Below are positions 27,745 through 36,278 of a stretch of 64,000 nt of DNA, piece by piece. The stretch is taken from assembly GCF_000230835.1 (NCBI RefSeq), contig NZ_CM001240.1, forward strand, positions 1,186,501-1,250,500, read 5' to 3'. Every line of letters begins with the position of its first letter. Position 1 is the stretch's first letter. Made by a program: the position numbers and the translations under genes. Under the pieces are notes generated by a model that was not told where the DNA came from, made no database searches, and worked only from the letters and a program-made list of their open reading frames with translations. Source of the stretch: Clostridium sp. DL-VIII. Its GTDB lineage: Bacteria > Bacillota > Clostridia > Clostridiales > Clostridiaceae.

Positions 27745-28254
27745 ATGAAAGACAAAGTAGTGCTTATTGGGATGCCTGGGTGTGGAAAGAGCACAATCGG
27801 CAAAGTAATAAGTAATGAACTAAAATTAAAATTTTATGATATGGATGAATATATTGAAGATATGACATCTAAGACAATTCCTCAGCTTTTTGAAATGGGA
27901 GAAACTTACTTTAGAGATTTTGAAACCTTAGCCTGCAGGGAATTATCTAAAAAGGATAATATACTGATTTCTTCAGGTGGAGGCGTAATAAAGAGAAAAG
28001 AGAATATGGATATATTAAAAGAAAAGTCTTATATTGTCTTTATAGATAGGCCTTTAGAGGAGCTTTTGAAAGATATAGATATTTCAGGAAGACCCTTGTT
28101 AAAAGAAGGCAGAGATAAATTAATCAAGTTATATGATGAACGCTATGAATTATATAATTTATATGCAGATGAAATTATCAGGAATGATAATGAACTTGAA
28201 AATGTAATAAGTATAGCGAAAGAAGTTATAAAACTTAATTTAGAGCTAGATTAG
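27745..28254 (+). CDS. aroK: Shikimate kinase
   Basis: Phosphorylates shikimate at the 3-hydroxyl. P-loop GMPGCGKST (about residues 9-17), shikimate-binding DMDEYIE and RDFETL, SSGGGVI, and the lid segment SGRPLLK. About 169 aa, normal size. An in-frame GTG at 27736 lies inside the AGGTGG ribosome site. ATG 27745, giving MKDKVVLIGMPG, is the natural start. Tightly packed between aroE and aroQ. Confidence 0.95.
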   Translation: MKDKVVLIGMPGCGKSTIGKVISNELKLKFYDMDEYIEDMTSKTIPQLFEMGETYFRDFETLACRELSKKDNILISSGGGVIKRKENMDILKEKSYIVFIDRPLEELLKDIDISGRPLLKEGRDKLIKLYDERYELYNLYADEIIRNDNELENVISIAKEVIKLNLELD

Positions 28255-28265
28255 GAGGAATATTA

Positions 28266-28706
28266 ATGAAGATTATGGTCATTAATGGCCCTAATTTAAA
28301 CATGGTTGGAGTTAGGGAAAAAGGAATCTATGGCACAAAATCCTTTGAAGATATATGTGAGTATATTAAGGAAGAAGGCAAAAATAGAGGTCATGAAGTA
28401 ACCTTGTTTCAAAGCAATTGTGAAGGTGAAATAATAGATGAACTTCAAAAAGCATATTTTGAGAAGTATGATGGAATAATAATAAATCCAGGAGCTTATA
28501 CTCATTATAGTTATGCGATTCATGATGCTATAAAAGGAATTAATATAGATACAGTTGAAGTACATTTATCTAATGTACATTCAAGAGAAGATTTCAGAAA
28601 GAAATCTGTAACTGCACCAGCATGTATAGGCCAAATGTGTGGTTTTGGAGAACAGGGATATATATTAGCTATGAAGGCGTTAGAATTGAAAAAGATGTCT
28701 AAATAG
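28266..28706 (+). CDS. aroQ: 3-Dehydroquinate dehydratase, type II
   Basis: Dehydrates 3-dehydroquinate to 3-dehydroshikimate. Type II signatures: INGPNLNMVGVREKGIYG with the catalytic Tyr/Arg lid (about residues 6-23), QSNCEGEIID, NPGAYTHYSYAI, and EVHLSNVHSRE with the catalytic His (about 99-109). Length 146 aa. TAGGAGG precedes ATG 28266. It fills the remaining pathway step, so the operon contains every step from DAHP synthase to chorismate. Confidence 0.97.
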   Translation: MKIMVINGPNLNMVGVREKGIYGTKSFEDICEYIKEEGKNRGHEVTLFQSNCEGEIIDELQKAYFEKYDGIIINPGAYTHYSYAIHDAIKGINIDTVEVHLSNVHSREDFRKKSVTAPACIGQMCGFGEQGYILAMKALELKKMSK

Positions 28707-28836
28707 TTTATTATATAAGTTAATTAGCAATTAATAATTTGCAGTAAATAGTAGAAGAAAATATATAAATATAATTTTGAAAAATCTAGTCAGATATTTC
28801 AAATACAACTATGAACTGCAAACTGTGAACTGCTAG

Positions 28837-28863
28837 TTGACAAAAGTAGTATAGAAGTATAGT
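28837..28863 (+). promoter_or_regulatory. Possible weak internal promoter before aroF
   Basis: In the 197-bp gap after aroQ, TTGACA (28837-28842) is followed after 15 nt by TATAGT (28858-28863). The spacing is short, so the call is weak. The gap otherwise carries AACTGTGAACTGC-type repetitive sequence common in these intergenic regions. No terminator was seen, so read-through from aroB is expected. Confidence 0.25.
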
Positions 28864-28903
28864 AGTAAAAAATTAAAAGTAGGAGTACAGGAGGAAAGTA
28901 AAA

Positions 28904-29917
28904 ATGATAATTATTATGAACCCAAAGGCAACAGAAGAAGAAGTAAGAAAGGTAACATCAGTAATCGAAGCAAAAGGATTAGAGGTTAATCTTTCAAAAG
29001 GCGACACTTACTATATAGTAGGTATTATAGGAGATACATCTATAATTGATCCTAAAAAAATGCAGGTACTTAAAGGCGTTGATAGAGTTATGAAGGTTCA
29101 AGAACCTTTTAAGAAAGCCAATAAAATATTTAAACCAGAAGATACAATAGTTAATGTTCAAGGATCTATAGTTGGTGGTGGAAGACTTGGAATAATGGCT
29201 GGTCCATGTTCTGTAGAAAGCGAAGAACAAATCATTGAAGTAGCTAAAAGAGTAAAGGCTGCTGGAGCTAACTTCTTGAGAGGAGGAGCATTTAAACCAA
29301 GAACTTCACCTTACAGCTTCCAAGGATTAGAACTTGAAGGTTTAAAACTATTAAAAATAGCAAAACAGGAAACAGGCCTTCCAATAGTAACAGAACTTAT
29401 GTCAACAGATTATTTAGATACTTTTGTTGAAAATGTTGATATGATTCAAATTGGTGCTAGAAATATGCAAAACTTTGATTTGCTAAAGCAAGTTGGTAAG
29501 ACTAAAACACCTATCTTATTAAAGAGAGGTTTATCAGCAACTATAGAAGAATGGCTTATGTCCGCAGAATATATTATGGCTGGTGGAAATGAAAATGTAA
29601 TTCTCTGTGAAAGAGGAGTAAGAACCTTTGAAACTATTACAAGAAATACATTAGACTTACAGGCAGTTCCAGTGATAAAGAAATTATCACATTTACCTAT
29701 TATTGTAGATCCAAGTCATGCAGGAGGTTATGCTTACCTAGTAGAACCAATGGCTAAAGCAGCAATTATGGCAGGAGCAGATGGTCTTATGATAGAAGTT
29801 CATAATGATCCAGAAAATGCATTAAGTGATGGACAGCAATCACTTACTCCAGATCAATTTGATGCACTTATGGCTAAAGTTAAAGCAGTAGCAGATATCG
29901 AAGGTAAAGAAATTTAA
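28904..29917 (+). CDS. aroF: 3-Deoxy-7-phosphoheptulonate (DAHP) synthase, type I-beta
   Basis: First committed step of aromatic synthesis, condensing PEP and erythrose 4-phosphate. The N-terminal ~70 residues form the ferredoxin-like/ACT-like regulatory domain seen in Thermotoga-type enzymes (it starts MIIIMNPKATEEEV). The catalytic barrel follows: IMAGPCSVES (about 105), GANFLRGGAFKPRTSPYSF, IQIGARNMQNF, LLKRGLSATIEEW and IVDPSHAGG. Length 337 aa. ACAGGAGG precedes ATG 28904. The regulatory domain suggests allosteric inhibition by Tyr or Phe, by family analogy. Confidence 0.95.
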   Translation: MIIIMNPKATEEEVRKVTSVIEAKGLEVNLSKGDTYYIVGIIGDTSIIDPKKMQVLKGVDRVMKVQEPFKKANKIFKPEDTIVNVQGSIVGGGRLGIMAGPCSVESEEQIIEVAKRVKAAGANFLRGGAFKPRTSPYSFQGLELEGLKLLKIAKQETGLPIVTELMSTDYLDTFVENVDMIQIGARNMQNFDLLKQVGKTKTPILLKRGLSATIEEWLMSAEYIMAGGNENVILCERGVRTFETITRNTLDLQAVPVIKKLSHLPIIVDPSHAGGYAYLVEPMAKAAIMAGADGLMIEVHNDPENALSDGQQSLTPDQFDALMAKVKAVADIEGKEI

Positions 29918-29945
29918 TTCTGTGTAGATAAAGGGAGCTATTAAT

Positions 29946-30779
29946 ATGAAGATAGTAGTTGTAGGTCTTGGAGTAATTGGAGGATCATTTACCATGGCAT
30001 TAAAGGAAGCTGGGTATGATGATGTATATGGTATAGATATTAATGAAGAGTCCCTAGAAAAAGCAAAAAAACTTGGATTAATAAAAGAAGGGTTTACTAG
30101 TGGGGATGAAATAGTTAAAAGTGCAGATTTTATAATTATTTCCTTATATCCTAGATTAGTTAAGAAATTTATAACAGACAATAATGAAAACTTTAAGGAT
30201 GGTGCTGTAATAACAGATGCAACTGGAATTAAGAAAATGTTTATTGATGATATAATAAAGATTTTACCAGAAAATATTGATTTTGTTTTTGGCCATCCAA
30301 TGGCAGGAAGAGAAAAAAAGGGAATAGATTTTGCAAGCAGTACAGTTTTTAAAGGCGCAAATTATATCTTAACACCAGTAGCTAGAAATAAAGAAGAAAA
30401 TTTAAGAATGATAGAAGACTTAGTTTATAAGCTTGGATTTAAGAGAATTAGAAGGATAACTCCTGAGCATCATGATGAGATGATAGGATATACAAGTCAG
30501 CTTCCTCATTCTTTAGCTGTAGCACTAGTTAATAGTGATTTAGAAGGAAGAGAAACTGGAAGCTTTATTGGAGATAGCTACAGGGATTTAACTAGAATAG
30601 CAAATATAAATGAAGATTTATGGAGTGAACTTTTCCTGGGAAATAAGGAAAATCTGCTGACGAGTATAGAAAATTTCGAGGTTGAATTAGACAAAATAAA
30701 ACACGCAATAGAAAATGATGATAAAGAAGCTCTAAAAGAGTTATTTATAAAATCTACTAAGAGGCGTGAAAAATTATAA
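29946..30779 (+). CDS. tyrA: Prephenate dehydrogenase
   Basis: Oxidative decarboxylation of prephenate to 4-hydroxyphenylpyruvate for tyrosine. NAD-binding GLGVIGGSF (about residues 7-15). FGHPMAGREKKG (about 117-128) holds the conserved His/Gly/Arg block. HHDEMIGYTSQLPHSLAVAL (about 177-197) carries the second catalytic His. Length 277 aa, without a fused chorismate mutase or ACT domain. Last gene of the operon, 28 nt after aroF and followed by a strong terminator. Confidence 0.94.
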   Translation: MKIVVVGLGVIGGSFTMALKEAGYDDVYGIDINEESLEKAKKLGLIKEGFTSGDEIVKSADFIIISLYPRLVKKFITDNNENFKDGAVITDATGIKKMFIDDIIKILPENIDFVFGHPMAGREKKGIDFASSTVFKGANYILTPVARNKEENLRMIEDLVYKLGFKRIRRITPEHHDEMIGYTSQLPHSLAVALVNSDLEGRETGSFIGDSYRDLTRIANINEDLWSELFLGNKENLLTSIENFEVELDKIKHAIENDDKEALKELFIKSTKRREKL

Positions 30780-30785
30780 GTATGT

Positions 30786-30826
30786 AGGGCTTTTGTTATT
30801 TAAGATAATAACAAAAGCCCTATTTT
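30786..30826 (+). terminator. Intrinsic terminator closing the aromatic operon
   Basis: A 15-bp perfect stem, AGGGCTTTTGTTATT (30786-30800) with AATAACAAAAGCCCT (30807-30821), has a 6-nt loop and is followed by ATTTTA. Confidence 0.85.
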
Positions 30827-31019
30827 ACTATATACTAATTTTAGAGAAAATATATGTAAAAATAAAAAATAGAGTTTAAGTGTTATGAAAAGAAGGAAAT
30901 ATACATTGCTTATTTCATATATGGTTTTTTATGTTGAAATAAATAATGTAGAAAAAATATATTTATTAAAGTTAATTGTATAAAAAGTATATTTTTTTAA
31001 TTAAAAGATATGACATATG

Positions 31020-31048
31020 TTGAATAATTGTATATACTAATATATAAT
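31020..31048 (+). promoter_or_regulatory. Promoter upstream of the ROK-GH1-ROK genes
   Basis: TTGAAT (31020-31025), 17 nt and TATAAT (31043-31048), about 65 nt before the GTG start of the first ROK gene. The remaining 334-bp gap is very AT-rich. No catabolite-response palindrome was recognised in it. Confidence 0.55.
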
Positions 31049-31113
31049 TGAATTATAAATTATGTGATAGAATAATACATTTATTTATAAAGAAGTTTAA
31101 GGAGGTGTTTAAA

Positions 31114-31992
31114 GTGTCTTATTTAGTTGGAATCGACATAGGAGGGACAAACTTAAGAGCTGCAGTTATTTCTAAAAAAGGTGAAATAATTGATGTTTTT
31201 AAAGTGAAGAATGAAGTGAGCAAGGGTGCACCTTATAATTTAGATAAGCTGGTTAATCATATTGAAAAAGAATGGAGTAAATATGAGATTGAGAAAGTTG
31301 GAGTTGGAGTGCCAGGACCTATAGACTTAAAAGAAGGAAAATTATTAAATCCAGTTAATTTAAAGGAGTGGGCAAATTTCAATATAAAGCAATATTTAAG
31401 TGAAAAGCTTAAACTCCCTGTAAACGTTAATAACGATGCTAATGTGGCAGGACTTGCAGAAAGTATAGTTGGAAGTGCAAAGGAATGTACATCGGTATTT
31501 TATATAACCATTTCCACAGGGGTAGGTGGTGCGTTTATATTAGACAAGAAAATCATAAACGGAGCCCATAGCCAGACAGGCGAAATCTATAACATGATAA
31601 TAAATGAAGATAATTACAGTCAGGGAGGATTAAATAAAGGTGGCTTGGAAGGCCAATGTAGTGGAGTAAATATAGCTAGAGTAGCATCAGAACAATATGG
31701 ACAAACATTGATAACTAAAGAAGTATTTAATTTGTATAAAAAGAATGACGAAAAAGCTATTTTTGTAATAGACAAATGGATAGACAATATTTCAATAGGA
31801 ATTGCCAATATAATAGCAGTAGTTGACCCAGAAGCTATAGTTATTGGCGGAGCAGTATTGATAAATAACACGTTTTTACTGGCTAAGATTATTGAATGTG
31901 CAAAGAAAAAGGTTGCCGATCCTAAAATCGTAGATATAAGAATAGCTGAACTTGGTGATAATGCAGGTCTTATTGGAGCAGCAATGCTTTAA
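31114..31992 (+). CDS. ROK-family sugar kinase, glucokinase-like
   Basis: Cytoplasmic ATP-dependent sugar kinase of about 292 aa. Phosphate loop GIDIGGTNLRAAV (about residues 5-17), sugar-binding/catalytic NNDANVAGLAES (about 107-118) and STGVGGAFI are present. The usual ROK zinc site (CxCGxxGCxE) is absent. The corresponding stretch reads NKGGLEGQCSG with a single Cys, and the GEIYNM segment lacks the usual His of GE-GH. An upstream ATG at 31048 would add 22 unlike-family residues. GTG 31114 follows AAGGAGGTG at good spacing. Sugar specificity cannot be read. The GH1 neighbour suggests it acts on a released hexose. Confidence 0.8.
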   Translation: MSYLVGIDIGGTNLRAAVISKKGEIIDVFKVKNEVSKGAPYNLDKLVNHIEKEWSKYEIEKVGVGVPGPIDLKEGKLLNPVNLKEWANFNIKQYLSEKLKLPVNVNNDANVAGLAESIVGSAKECTSVFYITISTGVGGAFILDKKIINGAHSQTGEIYNMIINEDNYSQGGLNKGGLEGQCSGVNIARVASEQYGQTLITKEVFNLYKKNDEKAIFVIDKWIDNISIGIANIIAVVDPEAIVIGGAVLINNTFLLAKIIECAKKKVADPKIVDIRIAELGDNAGLIGAAML

Positions 31993-32082
31993 ATAGTTAG
32001 CAATTGACAGTTAACTTAAATAGAATATGTAATCTATCAAAATAAAAGTGCCAATAAACATAAGAAGCAGGAGGAGAAAAAT

Positions 32083-33480
32083 ATGAGTATAAAATATAAA
32101 TTCCCAGAAAGTTTTTGGTGGGGATCAGCAACATCAGGACCACAAAGTGAAGGAAGATTTAACAAAAAACATGATAGCGTATTTGATCATTGGTTTGATA
32201 TAGAACCAGAAGCATTTTTTAATGGAGTAGGACCCGATGTAGCATCAAACTTTTATAATAGCTACAAAGAAGATTTAAAACTAATTAAAGAAATCGGCTT
32301 AAATAGTTTTAGAACGTCAATTCAGTGGACAAGATTAATGAAAGATTTTGAAACAGGAGAAGTTGATGAGGACGCAGTAAGGTTTTATAATGATGTAATC
32401 GACGAATGTATAAAGAATAACTTACTTCCAGTCATGAATTTGCATCACTTTGATCTTCCAGTTGAATTATATGATAAATATGGAGGCTGGGAGTCAAAGC
32501 ATGTTGTAGATTTATTTGCGATTTTTGCGAAGAAATGTTTTGAGCTATTTGGAGATAGAGTTAAACATTGGACTACATTTAATGAACCTATGGTAGTTGT
32601 TGAAGGAGAATATTTATATAAATTCCATTATCCAAAGATAGTAGACGGAAAGAAAGCAGTACAAGTTTTATATAACTTGAACTTAGCTTCTGCAAAAGCA
32701 ATAAGAGAGTTTAAAGCTTCAGAATGTCATAAAAATGGAGGAAAGATTGGTATAATTCTTAACTTAACTCCATCATATCCAAGATCGCAAAATGAAGAAG
32801 ACATAAAAGCAGCTGGATTTGTAGAAGATTTCTTTAATAATTCATTTTTGGATCCTGCAATAAAAGGTGAATTCACACCATCTTTAGTAGAGGTATTAAA
32901 AAATGATAAGGTTATATGGGAAGCAACAGATGAAGAATTAGAAATAATTAAAAATAATAAGATTGATTTCTTAGGCGTTAACTATTATCAACCAAGAAGA
33001 GCTAAGGCTAAGGAAACAAAGTTTGATGAATCAAATGGATGGATGCCTAATAAGTACTTTGATGATTATGAAATGCCAGGAAGAAGGATGAATCCTTATA
33101 GAGGATGGGAGATATATCCTGAATGTATGTATGATATTGCAATTAATATAAGAGATAACTATAATAATGTTCCTTGGTATATTTCAGAGAATGGAATGGG
33201 TGTTGAAGGAGAAGAAAAGTATATAAATTCCGAAGGCATAATAGAGGATGATTATAGAATAGATTTTTATAAAGAACATTTAGAATATCTTCATAAGGGA
33301 ATAAGTGAAGGTTCAAATTGTTTTGGTTATCATACATGGACACCAATAGATTGCTGGTCGTGGTCAAATGCTTACAAAAATAGATATGGATTTATTGCTG
33401 TAGATTTAGATACTCAAAAGAAAACTATTAAAAAATCAGGAAGATGGATTAAAGAAGTGTCAGAAAATAACGGGTTTTAA
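32083..33480 (+). CDS. Glycoside hydrolase family 1 (6-phospho-beta-glycosidase or beta-glycosidase)
   Basis: A 465-aa retaining beta-glycosidase of family GH1. The acid/base Glu is in TFNEP (about residue 167) and the nucleophile Glu in ISENG (about 368). The N-terminal FPESFWWGSATSGPQSEG is typical. The C-terminal SWSNAYKNRYGF resembles the phospho-beta-galactosidase motif SWSNGYEKRYGL, but Asn replaces the Lys expected two residues before the Tyr, a residue that usually contacts the 6-phosphate. Both ROK neighbours and the lack of a linked PTS leave open whether the substrate is phosphorylated. AGGAGGAG precedes ATG 32083. Confidence 0.88.
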   Translation: MSIKYKFPESFWWGSATSGPQSEGRFNKKHDSVFDHWFDIEPEAFFNGVGPDVASNFYNSYKEDLKLIKEIGLNSFRTSIQWTRLMKDFETGEVDEDAVRFYNDVIDECIKNNLLPVMNLHHFDLPVELYDKYGGWESKHVVDLFAIFAKKCFELFGDRVKHWTTFNEPMVVVEGEYLYKFHYPKIVDGKKAVQVLYNLNLASAKAIREFKASECHKNGGKIGIILNLTPSYPRSQNEEDIKAAGFVEDFFNNSFLDPAIKGEFTPSLVEVLKNDKVIWEATDEELEIIKNNKIDFLGVNYYQPRRAKAKETKFDESNGWMPNKYFDDYEMPGRRMNPYRGWEIYPECMYDIAINIRDNYNNVPWYISENGMGVEGEEKYINSEGIIEDDYRIDFYKEHLEYLHKGISEGSNCFGYHTWTPIDCWSWSNAYKNRYGFIAVDLDTQKKTIKKSGRWIKEVSENNGF

Positions 33481-33490
33481 GTAATTTATA

Positions 33491-33521
33491 AAGATGCTGT
33501 CTTAAATTAAGACAGCATCTT
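33491..33521. repeat. Perfect 15-bp palindrome between the GH1 and ROK genes
   Basis: AAGATGCTGTCTTAA (33491-33505) and its exact complement TTAAGACAGCATCTT (33507-33521) are separated by one base. The RNA would form about a 13-bp hairpin. There is no T-run after it, so it is either a weak terminator, an mRNA processing or stabilising hairpin, or a protein-binding site. Confidence 0.6.
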
Positions 33522-33635
33522 GAATTATGTAAAAGTTTTGTATTAAAATACATATATGTAATAAATTTCTTATATGATAATTATTTCATATATCAAATCG
33601 AAATTTAAAAAGCATCGGAAAGGGGAGCTTATAAA

Positions 33636-34538
33636 ATGAGAAATTTTATGGTTTTTGATATTGGGGGGAGTTCTACAAAATGGTCAGTCATTACTGAAAA
33701 AGGAGAGTTCAAAGAGAGCAATAAACTTGCTTGTGCCAAAACAGCTGATGAATTTTTTAGTGAATTAATTAAGATATCAAATGAGATGAAGAAAAAATAC
33801 GATGTTAAAGGAATTGCAATAAGTGCTCCAGGAGCAGTTGATAGTGATACTGGATTAATTGGTGGTACAAGTGCAATACCATATATACATGGACCTAATT
33901 TTAAGGAAATATTAAAAGAAGGTACAGGAATAAATGTTGAAATTGAAAATGATGCAAATTGCGCAGCTCTTGGAGAATGCTGGCTTGGTGCAGGAAAGGA
34001 CAATAATGATTTAGCATTTATAGTCTGTGGATCAGGCATTGGTGGAGCTATAGTTAAAGACAAGAAAATTCATGTTGGAATTCATAAACACGGTGGAGAA
34101 TTTGGATATTGTGTAATGAATTATGAATTAGGAGAAATTCCTAAATTCATAAGTTGGAGTAAAATTGGAGCTACTAAAGTATTAGCAGAAAATGTTGCAA
34201 AGTTAAAAGGTTTGGACGAGGGAGATCTTAATGGTGAAGAAGTATTTGAATTGTGTGATAAGGGAGATAAAATTGCCTGTAAGGAAGTTGATAAGTACTA
34301 CTTTATGATGGCTATGGGTATTTATAATATTCAATATACTTATGATCCAGAAGTGATTATCTTAGGGGGAGCAATAAGCGAAAGAAAAAATTATGTTGAA
34401 GAAATAAATAAAAGATTGGATATAATGACTAAGCATGGTTTGGAGGGACTCATAAAACCTGAAATAAAAACATGTGAATATGGGAATGATGCAAATAAAT
34501 TAGGCGCATTATGCAATTATTTCCAAAGAGAAAAATAA
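33636..34538 (+). CDS. ROK-family sugar kinase, beta-glucoside-kinase-like
   Basis: A 300-aa ROK kinase with DIGGSSTKWSVI at the N-terminus (the STKW variant seen in beta-glucoside kinases), the catalytic block IENDANCAALGE (about residues 107-118), CGSGIGGAIV and HKHGGEFGY. No CxCGxxGC zinc site is present. Beta-glucoside kinases phosphorylate cellobiose or other beta-glucosides at C6 after non-PTS uptake. This role would fit the GH1 gene just upstream, but it is inference. AAAGGGGAG precedes ATG 33636. A strong terminator follows. Confidence 0.78.
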   Translation: MRNFMVFDIGGSSTKWSVITEKGEFKESNKLACAKTADEFFSELIKISNEMKKKYDVKGIAISAPGAVDSDTGLIGGTSAIPYIHGPNFKEILKEGTGINVEIENDANCAALGECWLGAGKDNNDLAFIVCGSGIGGAIVKDKKIHVGIHKHGGEFGYCVMNYELGEIPKFISWSKIGATKVLAENVAKLKGLDEGDLNGEEVFELCDKGDKIACKEVDKYYFMMAMGIYNIQYTYDPEVIILGGAISERKNYVEEINKRLDIMTKHGLEGLIKPEIKTCEYGNDANKLGALCNYFQREK

Positions 34539-34610
34539 TAGAATACTTTTATAAAAAAATTGTCTAAGTATTATTTGTTAATTTGTTAAAGAATCGATAA
34601 AAATCATGAA

Positions 34611-34648
34611 GCAGCTGCTGAAAAGTAATACAGCAGCTGCTTTTGTTT
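34611..34648. terminator. Bidirectional terminator between the ROK and DUF1540 genes
   Basis: GCAGCTGCTG (34611-34620) pairs perfectly with CAGCAGCTGC (34631-34640), followed by TTTTGTTT. The complementary strand also runs into a T-rich tract, so it can end the converging DUF1540 transcript. Confidence 0.8.
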
Positions 34649-34650
34649 AA

Positions 34651-34809
34651 TTAGCTCAATTGGAAAGATTCACAATCAGTGCACTCTTTTTGTTTAGGGC
34701 TTGATTCATGAGTTCCAACCTTAATTTGCTCTAAGGTACAATAATTTTCATCACCACCGTGCCATTTACAAGGTCTTACTGAACATCCTATACTTTTATT
34801 ACATGACAT
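34651..34809 (-). CDS. DUF1540-type cysteine-rich mini-protein
   Basis: A 52-aa ORF found by reading the gap on the minus strand. AAGGAGTGA precedes ATG 34809 and TAA ends it at 34651. The protein has seven Cys among 52 residues (CNKSIGCSVRPC near the N-terminus, then YC, EC, DC), with WHGG and a C-terminal CTDCESF. That spacing matches the DUF1540 family common in clostridia and bacilli, whose function is unknown but which is often proposed to bind metal. It has its own ribosome site and the shared terminator above, so it is likely expressed alone. Confidence 0.8.
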   Translation of the reverse strand: MSCNKSIGCSVRPCKWHGGDENYCTLEQIKVGTHESSPKQKECTDCESFQLS

Positions 34810-34958
34810 ATAAATCACTCCTTAAATTTAATTTCAGTAATATTATTTGATAAAAAAATCTTTTTATACTTTTAAATAAATGGGTATATATAGATGGATA
34901 TCCAGCGTATAAATTAAATTTAAGTGTAAATTAATTTTTTAAAAGTATGTGTGATTTA

Positions 34959-36086
34959 TTATATTTCTTTCCCTGAAACAAATACTTTCTTTATATTAAT
35001 GTCATCATCAAACAATACTAAATCTGCATCATAACCTTCCTTGATTTGTCCTTTGTGGTCATCAACCTTACAATGTTTAGCGCCGTTAAAAGAGGCCATC
35101 TTCACAATTTCATATAGTGGTATATCTGAATTTTTATATACATTTCTTATAGCTTTATCAAGAGTAAGTACAGATCCTGCAAGAGCACCATTCTCTAAAC
35201 GCGCTTCATCATTAATTACAATGACTTTTTGCCCGCCTAATGAATATTCTCCATTTGGCATGCAGCAGGCCATCATAGCATCTGATATTAATAAAACATT
35301 ATCAGTTCCTTTTTGATTATATGCAATTCTTAAAGCAGGATATGAAATATGAATTCCATCTGAAATGGTTTCGGTGGTTATATTACTATCAAAAACAGCA
35401 CCTACAGCTCCAGGATTCCTATGATTTAAAGGAGTCATAGCATTATAAAGGTGAGTTGAATGACTTGCTCCGCATTTAATTGCCTCAAGCATTTCTTCAT
35501 AAGTTGCATTTGTGTGGCCTAAAGAACAAATAACCCCACTATCAGCTATATACTTAATAAGCTCCTTAGCCCCATCGACTTCTGGTGCGAGTGTTATGGA
35601 GACAATAATATCTTCATAATCTTTTATTATATCCTGATACGCCGAAATTGATGGAGATAAAAGGTGGTTAGGATTTTGAGCACCAATTGCCTTGGGACTT
35701 ACGAAAGGACCTTCTAAATGAACACCTAAAATATGTGCCCCGTCATTACCAGTTGTTTTCAAATCTTTTATTACTTTCAAGGATTTTCTGATTTCATCTA
35801 TAGAAACAGTCATGGTTGTAGGAGTAAATGAGGTTGTTCCATGTTTAATTATGGTATTGGCAATTGTATTAATTGCTTCACTGGTACCGTCCATTGTATC
35901 ATAACCGCCTGCACCGTGGATATGAACATCTATAAAACCAGGGGATACATATAAACCTTTTGCATCAATTATATTTTCATCACCATAATCATTAGGATTT
36001 ATTGCTTTGATTTTGCCATTCTCAACAAGAATTGAGCCTTCTTCTATTCTATCTAAGTAAATAATATTACAATTTTTTATTAACAT
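34959..36086 (-). CDS. nagA: N-acetylglucosamine-6-phosphate deacetylase
   Basis: Removes acetate from GlcNAc-6-phosphate to give glucosamine 6-phosphate. Metal- and substrate-site segments: PGFIDVHIHGAGGYDTMDG (about residues 48-66), HLEGPFVSPKAIGA (about 124-137), LGHTNATYEEM, STHLYNAM and ISDAMMA with the catalytic Asp. Length 375 aa. AAGGAGGAG precedes ATG 36086. It is divergent from nagR-nagB and supplies the substrate of NagB. Confidence 0.96.
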   Translation of the reverse strand: MLIKNCNIIYLDRIEEGSILVENGKIKAINPNDYGDENIIDAKGLYVSPGFIDVHIHGAGGYDTMDGTSEAINTIANTIIKHGTTSFTPTTMTVSIDEIRKSLKVIKDLKTTGNDGAHILGVHLEGPFVSPKAIGAQNPNHLLSPSISAYQDIIKDYEDIIVSITLAPEVDGAKELIKYIADSGVICSLGHTNATYEEMLEAIKCGASHSTHLYNAMTPLNHRNPGAVGAVFDSNITTETISDGIHISYPALRIAYNQKGTDNVLLISDAMMACCMPNGEYSLGGQKVIVINDEARLENGALAGSVLTLDKAIRNVYKNSDIPLYEIVKMASFNGAKHCKVDDHKGQIKEGYDADLVLFDDDINIKKVFVSGKEI

Positions 36087-36278
36087 TTTTCTCCTCCTTT
36101 ATATAAAGAAATTTTTAAAATCATATAGTTTGCAGGTATAAATGTTTAGAAAAGTAGAATACTTTTCGTCATTAAATTTATAAGTTTAAACTGTGAATCT
36201 GTAGTTGATGAAAAGTGGATATTATCAGTTGTATGTATTAAGTATACCGCATTTATAAAAGGTTTTTCAAGTATATAT

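Noticed and set aside
28707..28903. Second attenuator or riboswitch before aroF
   Set aside because: No terminator stem with a T-run and no aromatic-rich short ORF were seen; only repetitive AT-rich sequence and a weak promoter-like match.
33629..34063. 144-codon open frame on the minus strand inside the second ROK gene
   Set aside because: It is the shadow of a well-supported ROK coding sequence, with no ribosome site and no recognisable protein features.
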